Part shown: one piece after another, positions 15,506 through 22,483 of the stretch | Numbering within the stretch: the stretch's first letter is position 1 | Layout of the letters: each line of letters starts with the position of its first letter | Source: Streptococcus mitis | GTDB lineage: Bacteria; Bacillota; Bacilli; Lactobacillales; Streptococcaceae | Reading direction: 5' to 3' | DNA: 64,000 bases | Assembly: GCA_018364455.1 (NCBI GenBank) | Contig: JAGZLW010000004.1 | Coordinates: 1-64,000 of the forward strand | Position numbers and translations under genes: made by a program | The notes under the pieces: generated by a model | What the model was told of the DNA's origin: nothing | Database searches by the model: none | What the model saw: the letters and a program-made list of their open reading frames with translations, nothing else

Positions 15506-15850
15506 ATGGAATTCGCAGAACGCTTGAAAACACTAAGGAAACAAGTACAACTAACACAGGCTCAAATAGCTGAAAAACTAGATATTTCCCAACAAGCATA
15601 TGCTTCATGGGAACGTGGAACAAAAAAACCGATACAAGAAAATCTTGTTAAGATTGCACAAGTTTTAAATGTGTCCGTTGATTATTTAGTTGGAAACTCA
15701 GAAGAAAAATCAGATGAATTAGATAATATTGAATTGCTTTTCCGCATGAACTCAAAAGGACTGACTGAGGAAGAAAAAGCAGTCTTCAAAAAAGAGTTGA
15801 TTGAGTTTATGGAGGAGAGAAAGAAGATTTTTGAGAAACAGAAAAGATGA
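15506..15850 (+). CDS. XRE-family regulator upstream of the putative retron
   Basis: A 114-residue protein. The ATG at 15506 is chosen because TGAGG lies 6 bases before it; a TTG four codons earlier overlaps that site. Residues 3-60 form a Cro/CI helix-turn-helix (LKTLRKQVQLTQAQIAEKLD, then QQAYASWERGTKKP) ending in the DYLVGN motif typical of phage and element repressors. The C-terminal third is a charged helix. It lies between the divergent promoter at 15435-15463 and the PRTase gene, so it may repress either side. Confidence 0.85.
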   Translation: MEFAERLKTLRKQVQLTQAQIAEKLDISQQAYASWERGTKKPIQENLVKIAQVLNVSVDYLVGNSEEKSDELDNIELLFRMNSKGLTEEEKAVFKKELIEFMEERKKIFEKQKR

Positions 15851-15913
15851 ATTTAAGTTATTTTTTATTTGAATTTTTATCAGTAAACATTTTTTTAAAG
15901 TAAGAATATAGTT

Positions 15914-17374
15914 ATGAATATATCAAAAAGAATAGAGTTATTTTGGAAAAAAGTCGAATTACGAAGAGTTGAAAGAAAATTTAGGAAAAATAATAATATT
16001 CCAAAAAGTTCGACTGAACCTTATGTAAAGTATTTTAAGAGATCTTTGGGGAATTTCATAGCAGGTAATAAGTTATTAGATGATTCTCCAAATGTTAAAA
16101 AATTTCTTTTAAATGCTATAAAGGATAATTTTGTTTATTATTCTAAACAATATATTGATGATTACTTAAAGGATGTTTATAGAGAGCTTATCCAATTTCT
16201 TGACGGAGAAGGCAGATCAATTAACGATTGTTACATCTCATCCATTCCAAATAAAGATATAAGTATTAATAACAGTTCAAAGGAATTAATGATAGAATTT
16301 AAGAAATTAAATAATCTTCCTAGAAATTTGACAAGAACAATTGAAACTTGTATGGAAAATGAAGTTAAATACATTGAAGATAAGGAAAAGCTACAAGAAA
16401 AAATTAAGAAAAATCCTTTTAATAAATATTTTAAATCTCAAAGAGCAAAAATAGAAAGAAATTATAATATTAGAAAAAGTGAGATTTCACAAGATCTGAG
16501 AGAAAAATTGAAGTCAAAAAAATATCTAATCTTTGTGGATGATTTTAGTGGTACTGGTTCAACTATCATTAATTACTTTAAAATACTTGAGAAATATATT
16601 GAAAAAGATATAGAAATAATTATTATTTGTGTTCACTCTATGGAGAAAGCAGAGAACAAAATAAAGGAGTATTTTAAAGGTTCAAAATTTGAGAAGTTTT
16701 ATTTTTTTACAAATAGAGAAAAACCTGAATCGAGAAAGAAATACTTCCCAACAAAAAAAGATAAATTAAAAAAAGAAATTCGTGAATTTGAGACTAAAAA
16801 TTTTAAGCAAAATTATGCTTTAGGATTTGAAGAAACAGAAAGTTTGATTGCAACATATGATTCATGTCCTAATAATACATTTTCTAGTTTTTGGTACTCA
16901 GAAAATGATGATTGGTCACCGCTATTTAAACGTCCTCGGAAGCAATCAAATGCACTAGATGATCTAAACTTAGATAAAAATACTTTTGTAAATGAAGTTA
17001 AAACAGGATTGAAAGTAAGAAAGGTAGAGGACAAAGATATTGAACAGATTATTATCCTTTTGTGTGTAAAATTAATGAAAGATGATACTACAACGAGAGT
17101 AGCTATTGAAATTGAAGATAAATTTTATTATAATGAAGATGGATTACAGGAATGTCTATCAAATAAATTTATTAAAATTTTAAATAATAGTGGCGGTTTT
17201 TCAAGTTATTCTTTAACTTCAAAAGGTAAATCAAAACTTAAAGAATATCAATTGTCACATATGACATTTGAAAAGTTAGTTGAAATTGCCAATCGTTTTA
17301 AGGCAGAGGATTCAATTTCTACTGATGATATTTCTTCATATGAGATTGATTTATTAAACAAGAGTGCTGAATAA
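15914..17374 (+). CDS. PRTase-like (PRTase-CE type) protein, candidate retron effector
   Basis: A 486-residue protein, very AT-rich and Lys-rich. Residues about 200-240 contain the phosphoribosyltransferase signature LIFVDDFSGTGSTI (VDD at 208-210), the loop that binds PRPP in type I PRTases. A later conserved block, ALGFEETESLIATYDSCPNN followed by TFSSFWYS and DWSPLFKR (about 302-340), matches my memory of the PRTase-like proteins of bacterial conflict systems. The N-terminus is helical, and the C-terminal 100 residues look like a winged-helix domain. It lies 194 bases upstream of a retron reverse transcriptase, with hairpin-rich DNA between. In defence retrons the neighbouring protein is the toxic effector held inactive by RT and msDNA; here it could act on a nucleotide or base. 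Function is inferred. The RBS is weak. Confidence 0.72.
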   Translation: MNISKRIELFWKKVELRRVERKFRKNNNIPKSSTEPYVKYFKRSLGNFIAGNKLLDDSPNVKKFLLNAIKDNFVYYSKQYIDDYLKDVYRELIQFLDGEGRSINDCYISSIPNKDISINNSSKELMIEFKKLNNLPRNLTRTIETCMENEVKYIEDKEKLQEKIKKNPFNKYFKSQRAKIERNYNIRKSEISQDLREKLKSKKYLIFVDDFSGTGSTIINYFKILEKYIEKDIEIIIICVHSMEKAENKIKEYFKGSKFEKFYFFTNREKPESRKKYFPTKKDKLKKEIREFETKNFKQNYALGFEETESLIATYDSCPNNTFSSFWYSENDDWSPLFKRPRKQSNALDDLNLDKNTFVNEVKTGLKVRKVEDKDIEQIIILLCVKLMKDDTTTRVAIEIEDKFYYNEDGLQECLSNKFIKILNNSGGFSSYSLTSKGKSKLKEYQLSHMTFEKLVEIANRFKAEDSISTDDISSYEIDLLNKSAE

Positions 17375-17568
17375 GCGAGTCGCTATTCAAAGAAAATGTT
17401 CCTTATAGCATGTTAGATTTTTGACTCTCGTAGTATCATCAAAGTGTTTTATGCGCAATAAAATTTCATTTTATTGCGGATAATAATTTAGCTACGGGCC
17501 GTAGCTAAATTATTATTATATGTTTACTCAAGTGAATTGAGGATAGTTGTTAGCAGGTTAAAGATATA
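17375..17568 (+). ncRNA. Candidate retron msr-msd RNA
   Basis: This 194-base gap precedes the reverse transcriptase gene, where retron ncRNAs lie. It contains two strong hairpins: an 11-bp stem with a 3-base loop (17454-17464/17468-17478) and, two bases later, an 18-bp near-perfect palindrome (17480-17497/17499-17516, centre GGG). A small stem CTCAA/TTGAG follows near 17526-17538, and GAGTC/GACTC may pair in the 5' part. The hairpins lack a T-run, so they are unlikely to be terminators. I could not find a clear a1/a2 end pairing or fix the branching guanosine, so the exact ends are open. Confidence 0.6.
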
Positions 17569-18528
17569 ATGAATTGGACAGAAGAAACTATTGCCGATTA
17601 TAAAAATATATTGATTGAAAAAGGTGTTCCTGTAATTTATGATATTGAACATTTTAGAAGATTGTTAGGTATTAAAAAAAGTCACTTTTATAAATTGTTT
17701 TATGGGCTCAAGTACCAATATAAAGAGGTGGAAATACCAAAAAGAAAAATTGGGGAGTATAGGAAGCTTACGGTACCATCTAAAAATATAAAAAAAATAC
17801 AACGATGGATACTTGAATTTATCTTGTATTCTAACTTATGTGACGATTGTGTGACTGGCTTTATTCCTACAAAATCCATTGTTGAAAATGCTTTACCACA
17901 TCTTGGACACGATTATATATACAAGTTTGATTTAAAGAATTTTTTCCCTTCAATCCCTCGTTCAAAAGTCTTTTACCTATTTAAGAATTTAGGTTATACA
18001 GCTGAATTATCAAATTATTTAGCTTCATTTTGTTGCTATAATGATTCCCTCCCTCAGGGGGCTCCAACTAGTCCATATATTGCGAATTTGATTTGTAAAC
18101 GATTAGATAATAGGCTAAAGATTCTATGTGAAAGAAATGGATTTACCTATACAAGGTATGCAGATGACATTACAGTTTCTGGAGATTTTAAGATAGTACA
18201 CTTTAGAAATCTTTTTGAAACAATCATTGAGGATTCGGGTTTTACAATCAATGAATTAAAGACAAAGTTAATTCGAAATGGTCAGAGAAAAATTGTTACT
18301 GGGGTTGTAGTTAATGAAAAACCAACGATTTCAAGAGAATATATCAGAGAGTTGAAAAAAGAGATTTATTTTATAAATAAATTCGGAATAGAAAATCATA
18401 TGAATCGCACTGGTAAAATTTGCTCAGTAAAAGATTACCGTAGGAAAATCTTTGGTAAGATAAATTTTGTAAAAATGGTAGACAGAGAATTAGGATTAGA
18501 ACTAAGACGTAAAGTCAATCCGTTCTAA
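17569..18528 (+). CDS. Retron-type reverse transcriptase
   Basis: A 319-residue RT with the retron-specific landmarks: NALPH (NAxxH) at 107-111, just before motif A DLKNFFPSI (121-129); QGAPTSP at 163-169; the catalytic YADD at 197-200; and VTG at 243-245, followed by the thumb. Length and order fit bacterial retron RTs, not group II intron RTs, because there is no maturase or endonuclease domain. It would prime from the 2'-OH of a guanosine in its own ncRNA to make msDNA. It forms a module with the hairpin region and the PRTase-like gene upstream; all are AT-rich compared with the core genome, a sign of transfer. The start ATG follows a weak purine-rich site. Confidence 0.93.
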   Translation: MNWTEETIADYKNILIEKGVPVIYDIEHFRRLLGIKKSHFYKLFYGLKYQYKEVEIPKRKIGEYRKLTVPSKNIKKIQRWILEFILYSNLCDDCVTGFIPTKSIVENALPHLGHDYIYKFDLKNFFPSIPRSKVFYLFKNLGYTAELSNYLASFCCYNDSLPQGAPTSPYIANLICKRLDNRLKILCERNGFTYTRYADDITVSGDFKIVHFRNLFETIIEDSGFTINELKTKLIRNGQRKIVTGVVVNEKPTISREYIRELKKEIYFINKFGIENHMNRTGKICSVKDYRRKIFGKINFVKMVDRELGLELRRKVNPF

Positions 18529-18655
18529 TTTATTAGAATTCATATTTGAAAACATAATTTTATTTCAAACTCTTTCTCATTAACATTTCATTTTTAACTT
18601 CTTGAATTCTTTTATTATATCACCTTTTTTGCAAGCTATAATATTTTGATTCTGG

Positions 18656-18687
18656 TATCTATTTATCTATTTATCTATTTATCTATC
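18656..18687 (+). repeat. Short tandem repeat, 8-bp unit x4
   Basis: TATCTATT repeated four times (the last unit ends in C). It lies in the non-coding gap between the reverse transcriptase gene and the third element remnant; nothing else is seen in 18529-18728. Confidence 0.85.
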
Positions 18688-18728
18688 TACTAGCGACTGC
18701 TTGGATCTTTAATATTGTTGGTTAGTAA

Positions 18729-18830
18729 ACTATTTTATATCAACGTTTCAAAGCACTCAAGAGTTTACCTCATGGGTGCTTTTTTATGCTTTTTGAAAAA
18801 GTTCACCTCAAAATTTACCTTATTTTCACC
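18729..18830 (+). mobile_element. Left-end remnant of a third rpsI-type element
   Basis: From TTATATCAACGTTTCAAAGCAC on, this stretch is nearly identical to 5036-5133. It includes the replacement terminator (AAGCACTC...GGGTGC plus T-run) and copies of the arm-type motif (AGTTTACCTCA, ATTTACCTTA). The rpsI coding part is missing. Confidence 0.85.
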
Positions 18831-19094
18831 TCATTGTTTTAGAGATTTTAAGGCAAATTCACAGACTGCCATAGGGACTACATTAGAAGTATTGACATAA
18901 ATCTGTGTTGTACCTGTGTCGCTGTGGGTTATTGCTTCAGAAATATCTTTTAATGTCATTCCTGCTTGTTTAGCAAGCGTTGCTCCTGTATGTCGCTTTT
19001 CATTTTATTGTTTAGATAGTCAGCATGTAAAGACTTGTTGTTCTTTCCAAGAGGTAAGAAGTTGAAGTAAGTCATTAGAAATAGAGAAAATAGG
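18831..19094 (-). pseudogene. Integrase pseudogene with internal deletions (third element)
   Basis: The C-terminal codons are nearly identical to those of the intact integrase at 5134: the end reads ALKSLKQ and VNTS and TGTTQIYV are present. Two internal segments are missing compared with 5134-5530. One deletion joins two TATGTCGC copies that lie about 46 bases apart in the intact gene, as expected for replication slippage. The other joins the sequence after AGTCAGCATGTAAAG to TTGTTGTTCTTTCC. The frame is broken and the homology stops at 19094. Confidence 0.88.
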
Positions 19095-19142
19095 CTAGCA
19101 AAAACCTATTTCAGGAGAAAATGAAGGAAATATTTCCACAAT

Positions 19143-19189
19143 AAAACGCATACTATCAAGTTTTTTCAATACCTGATAGTATGCGTTTT
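19143..19189. terminator. Hairpin terminator, left copy beside the ATPase gene
   Basis: AAAACGCATACTATCA (19143-19158) pairs perfectly with 19174-19189, with a 15-base loop; A and T flanks let it work in both directions. A related hairpin lies on the other side of the ATPase gene, where it is split by an IS. No gene is seen in 19190-19440. Confidence 0.8.
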
Positions 19190-19440
19190 TAGGATTTTAA
19201 ATTCTGATTGCTTAGTCTCTTTTTCATTATAGTTCCGTTTGATTTATAGTTTCATTAATTCTATGGAGCTTCATCATTTTGAGTAATAATAGTGCTTCCA
19301 GAAGTTAAAGATTCCATTTTATCCTTCAAGTGTCTGTATTAGATAATATGTTCTAAATTTCTTATATCTTGTTAGGGTTTGGGGAGAATCATTGGTAACA
19401 GACTGTTGCAAATCTAGTTAGCTGAATGATTTATATTTAT

Positions 19441-20649
19441 CTACTTTTCTAGCAACCAATCTATAATATTTTTCTTCTCAATGCCATTGTAATTGGCTGT
19501 TGGCTGAATCGTATCCATTGTTAATAGATATTTAGGGAATTGATCTTTAATGGCTTCTAGTGGTCTAAGTTCTCTTTCTAGTGTTTCTGGAGCAAGTGTT
19601 GTTTCACTAACCTGATAATAAGCATAGTGGCCAAGATTAGTTACAACAACAAAATCAACTTCATACTTATCTAAATTACCAACATATACTTGTGAATATC
19701 TACGTCTCAATTCCAAATAGACAATATTTTCCAAGATATGCCCAATGTCTTCTTTGTGGTCTGGTAATAAGAGATGTCGTAAACCTAAATCAACGGGATA
19801 ATATTTTTCTAAGCGTTGCAATAATGCTCGACCTTTTACATCAAAACGTGGAACGGAATAAAAAAGTAAACTGTCTGTCAAAGTCGTCAAATAATTTTCT
19901 AAAGTATTATGGGAGATTGAAACATTTTGGCTGACCAGGGTATTGCGAATCTTATTTGTTGATATTAAGCTACCTGTACTACTGAGAAGGGTTCGGACAA
20001 TGCGCTCAATAATAGTAGGATTTGGATTTCCCAATCTAGTGACAATATCATTTAACAGTATTGAGTTATATATTCCTCTGAGATAGTCAATTTTTTCAGC
20101 GTAAGATGATGTTTGCAATAAGTAAGGGAAAGCACTAAAGAGATAATTGTTAAAAATTTCTGTTGTATTCAGATTCTCTGTGAGAGATTGACCTGATAGA
20201 TATTCTTCAAATGACAAAGGAAGAACCTCTATCTCAACATACCGCCCAGTCAAATTTGTCGCTAATTGGCTACTCATAAAGTAGGCGTTTGATCCAGTCA
20301 AATAGAGATCTACATTTGGCAAGATGAATAGACTATCTGCTACTAGTTCAAATTTTTCAACATGTTGAATTTCATCTAAAAAGATATAGTATGTTTTTTC
20401 CTCAACTAATCGCTCTTTTATATAAGCGAATAATGTTTGAAAATGTCGCAGGTCATAGTAACTCAAATCTTCGAAATTGATGGATATAATCTGATCCTCG
20501 TCTACCCCAGTTGCTAGTAACTCCTCTTTATAGAGTTGAAAGAGAACAGATTTACCAGCTCGTCTAACTCCGCTCACAACTTTGATGATTTGGCGGTCAC
20601 GATGTCTTCTTAGAAAGTCTAAATAATGTGGTCTTTTAATATAGTTCAT
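19441..20649 (-). CDS. AAA ATPase with DUF4143 domain
   Basis: A 402-residue protein starting at ATG 20649 (MNYIKRPHYLDFL), which follows TGAGGTGA; an ATG ten codons earlier lacks an RBS. Walker A is GVRRAGKSVLFQLY (about 28-41), Walker B is YYIFLDEIQ (about 87-95), and the sensor-like LTGSNAYFMSSQLATNLTGR follows. The C-terminal half (from about 185) is the DUF4143 domain with the nuclease-fold-like segment YEVDFVV. Such proteins are common in genomes of commensals and are often single genes of unknown role; AAA-DUF4143 proteins are sometimes linked to toxin or defence functions. It stands alone between two hairpins, and its promoter region is short. Confidence 0.85.
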   Translation of the reverse strand: MNYIKRPHYLDFLRRHRDRQIIKVVSGVRRAGKSVLFQLYKEELLATGVDEDQIISINFEDLSYYDLRHFQTLFAYIKERLVEEKTYYIFLDEIQHVEKFELVADSLFILPNVDLYLTGSNAYFMSSQLATNLTGRYVEIEVLPLSFEEYLSGQSLTENLNTTEIFNNYLFSAFPYLLQTSSYAEKIDYLRGIYNSILLNDIVTRLGNPNPTIIERIVRTLLSSTGSLISTNKIRNTLVSQNVSISHNTLENYLTTLTDSLLFYSVPRFDVKGRALLQRLEKYYPVDLGLRHLLLPDHKEDIGHILENIVYLELRRRYSQVYVGNLDKYEVDFVVVTNLGHYAYYQVSETTLAPETLERELRPLEAIKDQFPKYLLTMDTIQPTANYNGIEKKNIIDWLLEK

Positions 20650-20887
20650 AATAGTCACCTCAAAGATAGTATAATACAAATAGAAATTATTTTCAAATAT
20701 TTAGAAATAATATTTAATTCGTTTGGTTATTTCTAAGTGTTTGGAAATAGTGTTTTTTGCAATCAAAAATAGTCCATTTTGGTATGGCATGATAGTAAAC
20801 CTTATGAGGTTTTGTAGCAAGTATTCAAATAAAAAGCGCATACTATCAGGAATGTATGTACTGACCCCAAAAAGTTAGACAATTAAT

Positions 20888-21721
20888 TTATCCGAAGGAT
20901 TTAGTTCTGTATTGCACAGGGCTAAGTCCTTTTAGTTTTACCTTAATTCGTTTATTGTTGTAGTAATCAATATAGTCTACAATGGCTTGTGCCAATTGCT
21001 TAAGCGACTGAAACGACTTCTCATAACCGTAAAACATTTCCGATTTCAGAATCCCAAAGAAGGACTCCATCATACCATTGTCTGGGCTGTTACCCTTACG
21101 TGACATGGATGCTTGAATTCCCTTACTTTCTAGGAAGCGATGATAAGAATCGTGTTGATATTGCCAGCCTTGGTCACTATGGAGAATCGTATTCTCGTAG
21201 TGCTTCTCTGTGAAGGCCTGTTCCAACATTGTTTTTACTTGTTCTAAGTTGGGTGAAGTTGAAAGATTATAGGCGATAATTTCGCTGTTGAAACCATCTA
21301 AAACTGGTGATAAGTAAAGCTTTTGAGTACTTGCTGGAATGGCAAATTCTGTCACATCTGTGTAGCACTTTTCCATTGTTTTAGAGCCTTCAAATTGACG
21401 TTGAATGAGATTCTCTGCTTTTTTGCCAACATCTCCTTTATGAGAAGAATATTTTCGTTTCTGTCGCATTTTAGCTTGTAAATTGAGTACTTTCATCAAG
21501 CGTTGAACTCTTTTATGATTTACCAGATAACCACGATTTCTTAGTTCTAAATGAACCCGACGATAACCATAATTTCCCTTGTGTTCGATAAAAATGGATT
21601 GAATTTCAGCTTTAAGCTCTTGGTCCTTATCTGGTTTGTCTAGTTGTTTCAAGTGATAGTAGTAGGTCGAACGAGCTAGTTTAATGGCTTTTAGAAGAAT
21701 ATCTAACGAAAACTCAGTCAT
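20888..21721 (-). CDS. IS150-type transposase OrfB (DDE integrase core)
   Basis: A 277-residue transposase catalytic subunit. An HTH_21-like N-terminus includes GNYGYRRVHLELRNRG. The rve core carries the DDE triad: Asp in CYTDVTEF, Asp in ILHSDQGWQYQ and Glu in GMMESFFGILKSE. Its ATG overlaps the stop of OrfA (TAATG). The frame is also open upstream into OrfA, so the active enzyme is probably the OrfAB fusion made by -1 frameshifting, as in IS150. A truncated relative of this gene end lies at 34210. Confidence 0.95.
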   Translation of the reverse strand: MTEFSLDILLKAIKLARSTYYYHLKQLDKPDKDQELKAEIQSIFIEHKGNYGYRRVHLELRNRGYLVNHKRVQRLMKVLNLQAKMRQKRKYSSHKGDVGKKAENLIQRQFEGSKTMEKCYTDVTEFAIPASTQKLYLSPVLDGFNSEIIAYNLSTSPNLEQVKTMLEQAFTEKHYENTILHSDQGWQYQHDSYHRFLESKGIQASMSRKGNSPDNGMMESFFGILKSEMFYGYEKSFQSLKQLAQAIVDYIDYYNNKRIKVKLKGLSPVQYRTKSFG

Positions 21722-22236
21722 TAATTCTTGAACAATTTCTGTCTTTCTTCTTTCTCTTTTTCCTCCTTCAATCGGAGTTCTCTTAACTTTTTTAGAATGG
21801 CATTCTCCGCTCTCAAGTACTCATTTTCTGCTTGAAGACGTTCTAATTCTGTCCTCTCTTCAGGTCTCGTTTTTGGCTTACGTCCCATTTTAGGTACTCT
21901 CCCTCTTGTTTTCTCAACAATAGTATACCCGTTTTTCTTGTATTGTGCTAGCCAATTAAGAAGTATCGTACGACTTAGGAGGCCGTATTCAAGAGAAACT
22001 CTATCTTTAGTCCAGCCTTCATGTAAGACTTTATTAATCATTTCTTGTTTTAAATCAGGAGAATAGTAACGATTTTTCCCTTTTTTGACGAACTCCATTC
22101 CGTAACGATCAATCAATTTAATCATGTACCTAATATTAGAATTGTTTATCCCAAATTTATTTGAAAGCTTCTCTAAGCTATATCCTTGTTTTCTAAGTTC
22201 ATAGATCTGAACTTTATCATCATAAGTTAATTTCAT
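21721..22236 (-). CDS. IS150-type transposase OrfA (HTH)
   Basis: A 171-residue DNA-binding subunit with two helix-turn-helix segments (YELRKQGYSLEKLSNKFGIN, and a second near residues 75-110) followed by a leucine-zipper-like region (LERLQAENEYLRAENAILKK). The heptamer A-AAA-AAG is at codons 148-150 (minus strand, 21793-21787). A -1 slip there enters the OrfB frame without meeting a stop, giving an OrfAB transposase. Confidence 0.94.
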   Translation of the reverse strand: MKLTYDDKVQIYELRKQGYSLEKLSNKFGINNSNIRYMIKLIDRYGMEFVKKGKNRYYSPDLKQEMINKVLHEGWTKDRVSLEYGLLSRTILLNWLAQYKKNGYTIVEKTRGRVPKMGRKPKTRPEERTELERLQAENEYLRAENAILKKLRELRLKEEKEKEERQKLFKN

Positions 22237-22483
22237 AATAAAAATACCCCAAAAGTTAGATTTTTTTCTGTCTAACTTTTGGGGTGCAGTTCAGTAAAAG
22301 CCTGATAGTATGCGTTTTATTCTAGAAATATTTACTAGATGTTCTTCTCAAACTGACTTTTTAAGAAGTTACCTTATCAGCAATTTCAAATAAGTTTATG
22401 GAGCTCTCTTTGGAAAAACTGTAGAATTTCAAAAATTACTACAGACCTTGAATTTTAGTTATCATTTCAATGATTTAGATTGC

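Larger units (their letters stand above)
20857..22293 (-). mobile_element. IS3-family (IS150-group) insertion sequence
   Basis: A 1,437-base element with imperfect terminal inverted repeats: left TGTACTGACCCCAAAAAGTT, right (complement) TGAACTGCACCCCAAAAGTT. A 3-bp target duplication, GTA, lies at 20854-20856 and 22294-22296. Two overlapping genes with an A-AAA-AAG slippery heptamer encode the transposase. Both frames are open, so it looks functional. Confidence 0.93.
20837..22314. other. Terminator hairpin split by an insertion sequence
   Basis: CGCATACTATCAGG (20837-20850) and its exact complement (22301-22314) are the two arms of a 14-bp stem followed by a T-run. They are separated by the IS at 20857-22293. 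Removing the IS and one GTA copy leaves a 10-base loop, AATGTAAAAG. Confidence 0.85.

Noticed and set aside
17480..17516. The 18-bp palindrome as a Rho-independent terminator of the PRTase-like gene
   Set aside because: No T-run follows, and the stem is AT-rich; a position before a retron RT makes an msd hairpin more likely.
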